Origin: Coriobacteriia bacterium
GTDB taxonomy: Bacteria; Actinomycetota; Coriobacteriia; Coriobacteriales; Atopobiaceae
NCBI GenBank assembly: GCA_003150175.1
Contig: QAKZ01000016.1
Location: forward strand, 1-41,288
Length of the DNA stretch: 41,288 bases
Reading direction: 5' to 3'
The notes beneath the pieces are model-generated. The model had not been told where the DNA came from, did not search any database, and saw nothing but the letters and a program-made list of their open reading frames with translations. The position numbers were made by a program, and so were the translations under genes. The stretch's first letter is position 1. The number at the start of each line of letters is the position of its first letter. Shown piece by piece: positions 24,786-31,826 of the stretch.

Positions 24786-26312
24786 TTACATGTAGTTGCA
24801 GAGGTGCGGCAGCGCCGTCTCGGTGTAGCCAAGCGCCTCCGCGCAGGTGGGCTCGCCGTTGCAGACGCGGATGATCTGATCTATGAGCTCATCTCGGAGC
24901 TCTTCCATCGACTGCGGGCCGTAAATAGTCGCCTGGGCATCGAAATCGATGTTGTCGGCCATGGTGCGGGCCGTTCGGCCGTTGGCGGTCAGGCGCAGCA
25001 CCGGCGCGATGGCGTTTCCTGTGGGCGTGCCCAGCCCCGTGGAGAAGACCACGAGTTGGCAGCCGCCGGCGATGATGCCGCCGACGCTGGAAGGATCGTT
25101 GCCCGGGGTGTCCATAACAACAAGCCCCTGGTGAGAAGCAATGTGGGCGGCATAGGGGTAAACGGCGTTGATGGTCGAGTGGCCCGCCTTGTGGATGCAG
25201 CCCAAAGACTTCTCCTCGAGCGTGGTGAGACCTCCCGCCATGTTGCCGGGACTCGGGTTGCCCTCGCGCATCTGGGCGCCAAACATCTGAACGTACTTCT
25301 CGTAATCGCGCACGATCTTGAGCACCTGCTCGCCCACCTCGGGCGTGGCGGCACGGCGCGCCAGAATATGCTCGCCTCCGAAGAGCTCGGGGGTCTCGCA
25401 CAGAACCGTGGTGGCGCCCTGGGCAACCATCCAGTCGGAGACCTCGCCGATCAGCGGGTTTGATCCCAAGCCGCTGGAAGTGTCGGAGCCGCCGCAGTTC
25501 GTTCCGAAGATCAGCTCATCGACGCCACACTCCTCGCGCTCGCAAAGGGAGGCCTCGCGCACGAGCTCACGGGCGATGCGTGTACCCTCCTCGACCGCGC
25601 GGATGGACCCGCCGACCTCTTGGATGATGAGGGTGCGCACTTCTTTGTTCGTGCGCTTGGCGATGGCGTCGACCACCAGGTCGCTCTGACAGCCCTCGCA
25701 GCCCAATGAAACGGCGAGAACAGAATGGATATTGGGGTTCGCGGCAAGGCCTGCCAGGGTATCCACCGTCATTTGTTGATCGATGTTGACCTGGCTGCAG
25801 CCGTTCTGGTTGTGGAAGGTGACGCAGCCCTCCACGGAGCGGGCGATCCGTTCGGTGGTGTCCGACGCACAGATGCTCGTGGGCAGGACGAGAACGTGGT
25901 TGCGGATGCCCACCTGACCGTCCGAGCGGCGGTATCCCATAAAAGTACGGGTGCACTTGGTCGAAACCGCCTTCCGCTCGGATGCGGAGGCGACGTCCGC
26001 GACCGCAGCGCCCTCAAGATCGTCGGAGCTCTCGCAGTTCTGCGTGTGCACATGCTGACCACGCTTGATGTCGCTTGTCGCCACGCCGATGAACTCGCCG
26101 TACTTGACGACATTCTGACCTGCAGAGATATCGACGCGCGCAATTTTGTGGAAGAGGGGGATATCCTCAGTCGCAACGAACGTGGCAAGGCCGCCGGCGT
26201 GCACGGGATAGCGGACCTCATCGCCGGCCTTAAGCGGATAGATTGCGATGACGACATTGTCTTTGTCGTCGATAAGGACCGCGTTTCGGCCTTCCTGCAT
26301 GCCCTCTGACAT
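24786..26312 (-). CDS. UxaA-family (altronate/galactarate type) sugar-acid dehydratase
   Basis: This 508-residue protein joins an N-terminal SAF domain (about 10-95; VVIAIYPLKAGDEV, VKYGEFIGVATSDIKRGQHVHTQN) to a UxaA C-terminal domain with GYRRSDGQVGIRNHVLVLPT and cysteine motifs SLGCEGCQ, FGTNCGGSD and IIAGGCQ that probably hold iron or an Fe-S cluster. Family enzymes dehydrate D-altronate, galactarate and similar acids to 2-keto-3-deoxy acids. In C. jejuni the same function is split in two frames (Cj0482/Cj0483); here it is one intact gene. It is first in the operon, with AAGGAGATC before the ATG, and divergent from the IclR regulator. The predicted substrate is L-fuconate or an analogue. 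Confidence 0.88.
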   Translation of the reverse strand: MSEGMQEGRNAVLIDDKDNVVIAIYPLKAGDEVRYPVHAGGLATFVATEDIPLFHKIARVDISAGQNVVKYGEFIGVATSDIKRGQHVHTQNCESSDDLEGAAVADVASASERKAVSTKCTRTFMGYRRSDGQVGIRNHVLVLPTSICASDTTERIARSVEGCVTFHNQNGCSQVNIDQQMTVDTLAGLAANPNIHSVLAVSLGCEGCQSDLVVDAIAKRTNKEVRTLIIQEVGGSIRAVEEGTRIARELVREASLCEREECGVDELIFGTNCGGSDTSSGLGSNPLIGEVSDWMVAQGATTVLCETPELFGGEHILARRAATPEVGEQVLKIVRDYEKYVQMFGAQMREGNPSPGNMAGGLTTLEEKSLGCIHKAGHSTINAVYPYAAHIASHQGLVVMDTPGNDPSSVGGIIAGGCQLVVFSTGLGTPTGNAIAPVLRLTANGRTARTMADNIDFDAQATIYGPQSMEELRDELIDQIIRVCNGEPTCAEALGYTETALPHLCNYM

Positions 26313-26360
26313 CCGATCTCCTTAGTAGACGTCAAGCTTCGACCGTCTTGCCTTGGTGCT

Positions 26361-26376
26361 GTTCGTATATGCGAAC
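26361..26376. promoter_or_regulatory. candidate IclR operator 1 (dehydratase side)
   Basis: The 16-base palindrome GTTCG-TATATG-CGAAC lies 49 bases before the dehydratase ATG. On the minus strand it contains TATACG, a possible -10, so a bound repressor would block the operon promoter. It has the same arms and spacing as operator 2. Confidence 0.75.
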
Positions 26377-26432
26377 TGCATTCGGTTTTCTTGTTGTTGA
26401 GGGTAGCACTTTTCGCCCCGCAAAGAATGAGT

Positions 26433-26461
26433 TTGGCGAATGGCCTGTTTTTAACTGTAAA
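26433..26461 (+). promoter_or_regulatory. candidate promoter of IclR gene
   Basis: TTGGCG (26433-26438), a 17-base spacer and TGTAAA (26456-26461) form a weak promoter toward the IclR gene; operator 2 begins five bases after the -10. Confidence 0.4.
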
Positions 26462-26465
26462 CGGC

Positions 26466-26481
26466 GTTCGTAATCACGAAC
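26466..26481. promoter_or_regulatory. candidate IclR operator 2 (regulator side)
   Basis: GTTCG-TAATCA-CGAAC repeats exactly the arms of operator 1, with the same six-base centre length. Placed over the transcription start of the IclR gene, it fits autoregulation. I saw no third copy in the window. Confidence 0.75.
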
Positions 26482-26530
26482 AAAAAGGCAATTGAGCGTT
26501 AAGATGGTTAAAAATGACTAAGGAGCTTGA

Positions 26531-27292
26531 ATGGCAATTTCGGAAGAAACCGCGGGGCACCGCGCGACGCTCAGGGTATTGGCAATTCTCGACGCCCTTG
26601 CCGCCAATCAGAAGGGCCTTACCATGGCCGAGATTTGCCGCGAGCTCGGCGCGCCGAAAAGCAGCCTCTTTCCGATCCTGCACACCATGGCAGACACGGA
26701 GTACATCGCCTACGACGAAGACACCAAGCGATACTCGATCGGGCTGCGCGCCTATCTGCTGGGCAAGGCTTTCGACCGCGGCGCGATGGGACTGCCGCTC
26801 ATAGAGGGCGAGATGCGGCGCGTGGTCGAAACCTGCAACGAAACCTGCCAGGCGGGCACGCTCGACCATGGGCGCGTGCTCTATATCGCACGAGTCGACT
26901 CCCCGCAGCGCATACGCCTTTCGTCGGAAATCGGCAAGACGCTGCCCGCCCATTGCACCGCCATCGGCAAGGCGATTCTGAGCCAACTGAGCGACGCCGA
27001 GGCAATCGGCTCGCTTGTTTTGCCGCTCGAACGGCCCACCGAGCACGCCGTGAAAACGCCTGAGGAGCTGCTCGGCCAGCTTGCCGAGACGCGAGCGACG
27101 GGGTTCGCGCGCGACCGCCAGGAGGTGCTCGAAGGAGTCGAATGCCTCGCCGTGCCCATCCACAGGAGCAACGGGCATTGTTTTGGCATGAGCGTCTCGG
27201 TGCCCGCATACCGTCTGGACGCCGCCAAGAAAGACCTCATTAAACAGGCGCTTTCCGACGCCAAGGACCGCCTCGAGGCTGCTCTTATATAA
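26531..27292 (+). CDS. IclR family regulator of the sugar-acid operon
   Basis: This 253-residue protein has an N-terminal winged helix-turn-helix (about 12-72; RVLAILDALAAN, LTMAEICRELGAPKSSLFPILHTM) and the IclR effector domain (about 85-250; ALDHGRVLYIAR-type segment, GKTLPAHCTAIGKAILSQL, TRATGFARDRQEVLEGVECLAVPI). The ligand is probably a sugar or keto-acid intermediate. AAGGAG lies before the ATG. It is divergent from the dehydratase, with two matching palindromes between them. The C. jejuni fucose island is likewise controlled by a divergent IclR-type regulator (Cj0480c). It ends 17 bases before the convergent MetH-activation gene. Confidence 0.94.
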   Translation: MAISEETAGHRATLRVLAILDALAANQKGLTMAEICRELGAPKSSLFPILHTMADTEYIAYDEDTKRYSIGLRAYLLGKAFDRGAMGLPLIEGEMRRVVETCNETCQAGTLDHGRVLYIARVDSPQRIRLSSEIGKTLPAHCTAIGKAILSQLSDAEAIGSLVLPLERPTEHAVKTPEELLGQLAETRATGFARDRQEVLEGVECLAVPIHRSNGHCFGMSVSVPAYRLDAAKKDLIKQALSDAKDRLEAALI

Positions 27293-27309
27293 AGACCTCG
27301 CCGGCCCGC

Positions 27310-28029
27310 TCAGCGCTTCCAGCAGGGGCGGCCTGTACGCAGAATGCGGCAGAAATCGCGGCAGAGGCAGTCGGCGCAGCTCGCATGGCTCGACGGCTGA
27401 GGCTCGGCAAAGAGCCCGATGACCGCCGTTACGGACTTGGTCGGCGTCATGAGCAGCGACTTCGAGAGCGTGATGCCCAGCCTCCGCTGCGCGTCGAGCG
27501 TGGAAAGCAGCACCGGCTGGGTCGCGAGCGGCATGTCGCCGTACCCGGGGCTAAAGCGGAAGTTCGTGTAGAGCCCACGCTCAGCGGCCGTGGCGACGAT
27601 GCTCGCCTCGCAGGCATCGGCCGCGCGCTCGACCGTCGCCGTCCCCGCCGCGTCGAAAACCACCTGAGCGACCGGGTCCGTCAACGAGAGCCTGCGCAGC
27701 TCGCGCTCGATGCCCATGCCCGCGGTCACGGCCATGACGCCCACAGCGACGGCGCCCGCCATGTGCTTCTTCATCGACTCGCCCACGAGCTGCAAAGAAG
27801 TGCCCGCGAGCTGTACTGCGGGCAGGTCCTCCTCCGTCGGCTCGCGCCCCGCGACGTCGAAGACCTCCCACGACCCCGCCGGCCGGGCGACGTCGAGGCA
27901 GTGCGCCACGACCTCGTCGATGCACGCGTCAAGCTCGTCGGTGAGCTTTTGGCCCGCATAGCCCATATAGCGGAGGACCTCCGCGCGGTCGACGGAGGTC
28001 ACCTCGTACTTCTCGACCGTGAGCGCCAT
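27310..28029 (-). CDS. standalone MetH activation-domain protein (AdoMet-dependent reactivation)
   Basis: This 239-residue protein matches the C-terminal activation domain of B12-dependent methionine synthase: YMGYAGQKLTDELDACIDE at the start and the AdoMet-binding motif RFSPGYGD (158-165) followed by LATQPVLLSTL. It should reductively methylate inactive cob(II)alamin in the short MetH at 18082-20610, which lacks this domain. A C-terminal cysteine cluster (218, 221, 223, 227, 236; CADCLCRDFC) could bind a metal or Fe-S centre, perhaps an electron entry point. It lies 17 bases after metF in the same operon with a GGGAGCGG ribosome binding site. Confidence 0.92.
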   Translation of the reverse strand: MALTVEKYEVTSVDRAEVLRYMGYAGQKLTDELDACIDEVVAHCLDVARPAGSWEVFDVAGREPTEEDLPAVQLAGTSLQLVGESMKKHMAGAVAVGVMAVTAGMGIERELRRLSLTDPVAQVVFDAAGTATVERAADACEASIVATAAERGLYTNFRFSPGYGDMPLATQPVLLSTLDAQRRLGITLSKSLLMTPTKSVTAVIGLFAEPQPSSHASCADCLCRDFCRILRTGRPCWKR

Positions 28030-28046
28030 GCGCCGGACCCCGCTCC

Positions 28047-28919
28047 CTATTTGGCCAGGTACCCGCAGCCCGCGAGTGCATCGTGCGCCGCCGCGGCGAT
28101 GGCGGGCTTGTTCATGCTGTAGACGTGCAGGCCATCCACGCCGTTGGCCGCGAGGTCGCAGAGCTGCTCGCATGCGTACTCGACGCCGGCGGCCGCCTGG
28201 GCCTCGGGGTCGTCGCCGGCCTGCACGAGGCGCTTGACCACCTTGGCGGGGATGGACGCGCCGCAGTTGAAGGCCATACGCTGGATCTGCTTCACGCTGG
28301 TGAACGGCATGATGCCGGCGACGATGGGCAGCTTGATGCGGTGGCGCAGGCACTTCTCGCGGAAGCGGTAGAAATCCTCGTTGCGGAAGAAGAGCTGGCT
28401 CACGAAGTAGTCGGCGCCTTCCTCCTGCTTGCGGTAGAGCCCCTCGAAGTCGGCGTCCTCGGAGGATGACTCCACATGGCCCTCCGGGTAGCAGGCGGCG
28501 CCGATGCAAAGGCCGTCGCCCGCGGTCGCGCGCAGGTAGGCGATGAGGTCGGAGGCGTGCGCGAAGTCGACGACGTCGCGGTCGGGGCGGCGGTCGCCGC
28601 GCAGGGCGAGGATGTTCTGGACACCGTCGGCGGCGAGGGCCGCCGCGTAGGCGTCGACGTCGGCGCCCGTCGCGCCCATGCAGGTCAGGTGCGCGAGCGC
28701 GGTCGTGCCCAGCTTGTTCTCAACGGAGCCCGCGATGGCCACGGTGTTGTCCGAGTTGCCCGAGCCGCCAGCGGAGTAGGTGACGCTGATCCAGTCGGGG
28801 GCGTGGGTCGTCAGGGCGCTCGCGACCTCGTAGGCCTTCTCGAGCGGGAGGTCGCCCTTAGGCGGGAAGATCTCGAACGAGAAAGTCTGGTGCGCGGCGA
28901 GCTTATCGCTGATTTTCAT
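28047..28919 (-). CDS. metF: methylenetetrahydrofolate reductase
   Basis: This 290-residue flavin TIM-barrel enzyme has family motifs FSFEIFPPKGD (residues 13-23), WISVTYSAGGSGN, LAHLTCMGA, NILALRGDRR (ALRGDxP loop) and FVSQLFFRNEDFYRF. It reduces 5,10-methylene-THF to 5-methyl-THF, the methyl donor for MetH. The long upstream frame (to 29123) is an artefact; MKISDKLAAHQTFSFEIFPP is the natural start, with a modest AAAGG site. It is followed by the MetH activation gene and preceded after 40 bases by hicB on the same strand. Confidence 0.96.
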   Translation of the reverse strand: MKISDKLAAHQTFSFEIFPPKGDLPLEKAYEVASALTTHAPDWISVTYSAGGSGNSDNTVAIAGSVENKLGTTALAHLTCMGATGADVDAYAAALAADGVQNILALRGDRRPDRDVVDFAHASDLIAYLRATAGDGLCIGAACYPEGHVESSSEDADFEGLYRKQEEGADYFVSQLFFRNEDFYRFREKCLRHRIKLPIVAGIMPFTSVKQIQRMAFNCGASIPAKVVKRLVQAGDDPEAQAAAGVEYACEQLCDLAANGVDGLHVYSMNKPAIAAAAHDALAGCGYLAK

Positions 28920-28959
28920 GGGAAGAGGTGCCTTTCGTGCCGTTTCGGTTCCTGCCATC

Positions 28960-29412
28960 TTATCGTGTTTCCGCCAGCGCCTTGCCCGGTTTTCGACCAG
29001 GGCGGGGACTCGATGCCAATCGCGCCTCGATGCTCGCCAACGTGACGCGCGTGTTCCGCCCATCCCTCCAGCCCTCGAGAAGGCCCGTCTCCAGCATCTT
29101 CGATACGCGGGGCCGCGACACACCGAGCCGTCTCGCGGCCTCTGAGGCCGAGCATGACGGGATATCGCCCAGGTTGGCGTTGACGCCGATGAGGACGACC
29201 CTGCCGCCAGCCCTCGGGGTGTTTCCCATCGTGGTCGAGGGGAGCCGCTCGCCCGTCATTAGCGAGCGCTCGACCTCGCCGCACAGCCACTCCGCGGACA
29301 TCCCCATCACCTCCTCGAGCGAGGCCCCCTGCGTTCCGCCCTCAAGGTCGAAGGGGACCGAGATATAGAGCCCCTCGTCTTCGGATATCTCAAATTCCTG
29401 CAGGTAAAACAT
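28960..29412 (-). CDS. hicB: HicB-like antitoxin with C-terminal helix-turn-helix
   Basis: This 150-residue protein has an N-terminal HicB fold (about 1-60; FYLQEFEISEDEGLYISVPFD then GTQGASLEEVMGMSAEWL) and a C-terminal DNA-binding segment (about 95-140; SASEAARRLGVSRPRVSKMLETG). HicB antitoxins bind HicA and repress their own operon. The ATG at 29412 follows AGGCGG; an upstream ATG at 29442 overlaps hicA. It lies 10 bases after the hicA stop, in the usual hicA-hicB order. The palindrome at 29641-29657 is a likely binding site. With the toxin gene frameshifted, the antitoxin may be a leftover or have a new regulatory role. Confidence 0.8.
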   Translation of the reverse strand: MFYLQEFEISEDEGLYISVPFDLEGGTQGASLEEVMGMSAEWLCGEVERSLMTGERLPSTTMGNTPRAGGRVVLIGVNANLGDIPSCSASEAARRLGVSRPRVSKMLETGLLEGWRDGRNTRVTLASIEARLASSPRPGRKPGKALAETR

Positions 29413-29422
29413 ATATCCGCCT

Positions 29423-29618
29423 TTAATCGCAGCGCTTGGCAAGGGTAACCTGGCCCGCTTGTTTCTTTATCTTCTCGAAGAGCTGGTTGCTGATCTCCTT
29501 ATGGCGCGGGACTTGCGTCCAGTGAGCCCCGTCCGTCCAGTGCTCATGATTGGTGCCACCGGTCGGGTGCAGCCCCGCGGCCCGCAGGTAATCGGTTACC
29601 TCTTTTTCTTTTGACCAT
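29423..29618 (-). pseudogene. hicA: HicA-like mRNA interferase toxin, frameshifted
   Basis: The minus strand encodes a HicA-like chain KEKEVTDYLRAAGLH, then THEHW-type and AHWTQVPRHKEI segments and EKIKKQAG, ending in TAA at 29423; length (about 64 residues) and motifs fit HicA (double-stranded RNA-binding fold). The frame has no start: it is preceded by an in-frame TAA and only TGG TCA. The ATG at 29618 (ATGGTCAAAAG) is one base out of frame. Removing one A from the AAAA run would restore M-V-K-E-K-E-V. So there is a one-base insertion, a sequencing error, or slippage-based expression on AAAAGAAAAAG. Confidence 0.75.
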
Positions 29619-29640
29619 TACCCGGCCATTCTCTAAAAGA

Positions 29641-29657
29641 TATTAACTCACTTAATA
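29641..29657. promoter_or_regulatory. palindrome upstream of hicAB, candidate HicB operator
   Basis: TATTAA-CTCAC-TTAATA is a perfect palindrome with 6-base arms, in an AT-rich island 22 bases before the hicA start. A TTGAAC -35-like box (minus strand, 29658-29663) abuts it, so binding would cover the promoter, as expected for HicB autorepression. Confidence 0.55.
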
Positions 29658-29699
29658 GTTCAATCGGCCCAGGACACGCTCCCTTCCGGTCGAGACGCG

Positions 29700-30191
29700 T
29701 CAGATACCCCACAGCCCGAACGCGAAGGTGAGCGCCGCCGCGGCGGCGATGGCGGGGGCCATGGGCATGGGCGTCCCCCGCCGAAGCGCCGCGAAGGACG
29801 CCGCTTCCCGCGACCTTTGGGCGGCGGCGCGGCCGATGAGCGCGATGACGCACGAGGCGCCGACGATCGCGAGCCCGCCGACCGGTCCCGCCCACAGCCC
29901 GAGCGCAGAGAGGAGCTTGATGTCTCCCGCGCCGATCCCGACGGATCCGTGCAGCTTTCTGGACAAGCCGCGGGCGGCGAGGAGCAAGGCGAGCACCGCC
30001 GCGGCCCCCGCAAGGCTTCTCGCCGCCGCGCAGGCGAGGTCATCCGCATAGGTCACGGTCGGCGCCGCGCAGAGCGCCACGGCCGCGACGCACCCGTTGG
30101 GTATCGTCCTCGTCCCCAGATCGCTCGCCACGGCGAGCGCGAGCGCCAGGACCAGGATGCCGACGGCGGCAGATCTCAGGATCGTTTCCAT
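29700..30191 (-). CDS. A24-type prepilin peptidase (CpaA/TadV-like)
   Basis: This 163-residue membrane aspartyl protease has the two catalytic aspartates in the family contexts: Asp24 (ASDLGTRTIPN) and Asp90 (GIGAGDIKLLSALGLWAG). About five hydrophobic helices are visible. It lacks the N-terminal methylase domain of PilD, so it is of the short CpaA/TadV type that matures type IV or Tad prepilins. No pilin or secretion ATPase gene lies in the window, so its substrates are encoded elsewhere. The ATG at 30191 has GAGAGGAGC upstream; an ATG at 30221 is less likely. Confidence 0.88.
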   Translation of the reverse strand: METILRSAAVGILVLALALAVASDLGTRTIPNGCVAAVALCAAPTVTYADDLACAAARSLAGAAAVLALLLAARGLSRKLHGSVGIGAGDIKLLSALGLWAGPVGGLAIVGASCVIALIGRAAAQRSREAASFAALRRGTPMPMAPAIAAAAALTFAFGLWGI

Positions 30192-30557
30192 GCAATGCTC
30201 CTCTCGATAGGTGAGGGCCATTCTTTACGAACGGCGAGCGCGGCAAGAGGCGCAAAACAGGCGACGATTCATAGATTTATGTACTTACGGCGACCGCGCA
30301 GACAAACGCCCCGCCCACAGCCCGCCAAAGGCGAAAACGACGGGCACGGTAAGATACCCGGCAGATATCCGTCAGGTTCGCAAGCGGCAGGGCCCGGCCG
30401 GCGAGCGGCGCAGGCGCGGTGCTCGCACACGGTCAGGGCGGAGTACGCCGATGGTGACTTGTTGACTCTGTGGTTATGCCGCTAAGTTAACCAAAGCGCA
30501 CCATTTTTGGGCGTTAACCTGCTCGTTGTTTGACTTGAACTGTAGAAGGCGACGAAC
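30192..30557. other. 366-base intergenic region between prepilin peptidase and CDF transporter
   Basis: No gene is seen. The only structured part is at the right end: two GTTAAC boxes (30486-30491 and 30513-30518) flank CAAA...TTTGG, making an imperfect dyad 40-70 bases before the CDF start that could be a metal-regulator operator. TTGACT at 30462-30467 may be a -35 but lacks a good -10. An AT-rich patch near 30270-30290 is unexplained. Confidence 0.35.
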
Positions 30558-31733
30558 ATGACCGATTTATTGCTCAAGATATTCGCAAAGGGCATCGACC
30601 CGGCTTCCACCGCGTACCGCACGCGCATAGGGTTTTTGGCAAGCACCGTCTGCATCGCGTGCAACATCGTGCTTTGCGCCGCGAAGGCGGCGGTCGGCGT
30701 TCTTGCCGGCTCCGTGTCCATCGTCGCCGACGCCGTGAACAACCTCTCCGACGCATCGAGCAACATCGTGAGCCTGCTCGGCTTCAAGCTCGCGAGCAAG
30801 CCCGCCGACGAGGGGCACCCTTACGGGCACGGCCGCTACGAGTACCTCGCCGGACTCGCCGTCGCCGTCATCGTCAGCGCGCTTGGCCTCGACCTCGTCA
30901 AGGAGTCCGTCGGAAAGATCTTCTCGCCAGAGCCCTCTGAGTTCAGCGCGGCGCTCGTGGCCGTCCTCCTGGGGTCGATGGCGGTCAAGTTCTGGATGAT
31001 GCTCTTCAACCGGTCGCTCGGCCGCCGCATCGACTCCGAGACGCTCATCGCCACCGCAGCCGACTCGCGCAACGACGTCGTGACCACCGGCGTGGTCCTC
31101 GCCTGCGCGGCCATCGGCGCCACGACCGGCGTGAGCCTCGACGGCTGGGCCGGCGTCGGCGTCGGCGCGTTCATCACCGCGAGCGGCATCGGCCTCATCC
31201 GCGACACGGTGAGTCCCCTGCTCGGCCAGATGCCCAGCCCCGAGCTCATCTCCAAGATCCAGGAGAAGATCCTCTCCTACCCCGGCGTGCTCGGGACCCA
31301 TGACCTCATGGTCCACGACTACGGCCCCGGCAGGCAGTTCGCGAGCGCCCACGTCGAGATGGCCGGCGAGGCGGACCCCTTCGTCGCGCACGACACGCTC
31401 GACAACATCGAGCAGGACTTCAAGCGCAGCATGGGCCTGACCATGACGCTGCACTATGACCCCATCGTCACCGACGACCCCGAGGTGCGAGACATGCGCC
31501 ACTGGATCGACCTCCATGTCCGCGAGATCGACCCGAGGCTCTCCATCCACGACCTGCGCTGTGTCCCTGGCCCCACCCACACGAACGTCATCTTCGACTG
31601 CGTGCGCCCGCACGACCTCGCGATGACGGACGCCGAGCTCAAGGGCCGCATCCAGGCCACCGTGTCCGAGCGCTGGCCGAAGGCCGTCTGCGTGGTCAAC
31701 ATCGACTCGAGCTACGTCTCGTCCGCTCAGTAA
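30558..31733 (+). CDS. cation diffusion facilitator (CDF) metal transporter
   Basis: This 391-residue protein has a six-helix CDF core: helix 2 with VADAVNNLSDASSN and helix 5 with ATAADSRNDVVTT supply the metal site (Asn/Asp and Asp/Asp rather than the His/Asp pairs of zinc-specific YiiP, so Mn, Fe or broad use is possible). HPYGHGRYEYLA follows helix 2. After about residue 235 come two ZT-dimer-like cytoplasmic repeats (VLGTHDLMVHDYGPGRQFASAHVEM and LSIHDLRCVPGPTHTNVIFDC), longer than the 300-residue norm. It exports divalent metal in exchange for protons. GAAGGCG precedes the ATG. It ends just before two palindromic repeats. Confidence 0.92.
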   Translation: MTDLLLKIFAKGIDPASTAYRTRIGFLASTVCIACNIVLCAAKAAVGVLAGSVSIVADAVNNLSDASSNIVSLLGFKLASKPADEGHPYGHGRYEYLAGLAVAVIVSALGLDLVKESVGKIFSPEPSEFSAALVAVLLGSMAVKFWMMLFNRSLGRRIDSETLIATAADSRNDVVTTGVVLACAAIGATTGVSLDGWAGVGVGAFITASGIGLIRDTVSPLLGQMPSPELISKIQEKILSYPGVLGTHDLMVHDYGPGRQFASAHVEMAGEADPFVAHDTLDNIEQDFKRSMGLTMTLHYDPIVTDDPEVRDMRHWIDLHVREIDPRLSIHDLRCVPGPTHTNVIFDCVRPHDLAMTDAELKGRIQATVSERWPKAVCVVNIDSSYVSSAQ

Positions 31734-31737
31734 CGAG

Positions 31738-31775
31738 AAAATGACGAAAAGGGACAGTCCCTTCTCGTCATTTTT
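31738..31775. repeat. palindromic repeat copy 1 (terminator-like)
   Basis: AAAATGACGAAAAGGGAC (31738-31755), a central A, then the complementary arm with one mismatch (CTTCTCG). The outer A and T tracts make it a bidirectional terminator between CDF and treC. Confidence 0.85.
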
Positions 31776-31791
31776 CTTATCCCAGCTTGTG

Positions 31792-31824
31792 AATGACGAA
31801 AAGGGACTGTCCCTTTTCGTCATT
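31792..31824. repeat. palindromic repeat copy 2 (terminator-like)
   Basis: Perfect 16-base arms AATGACGAAAAGGGAC / GTCCCTTTTCGTCATT around one T, only 17 bases after copy 1. It ends two bases before the treC stop codon, so treC ends against the repeat. Confidence 0.9.
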
Positions 31825-31826
31825 TT

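Noticed and set aside
29423..29597. hicA translated from the in-frame CTG of 'gattacctg'
   Set aside because: It would remove the first strand and helix of the HicA fold and has no ribosome binding site; a frameshift is simpler.
30192..30480. Short plus-strand frames (for example 30211-30465) before the CDF gene
   Set aside because: Arg/Gly/Ala-rich artefact composition and no start signals.
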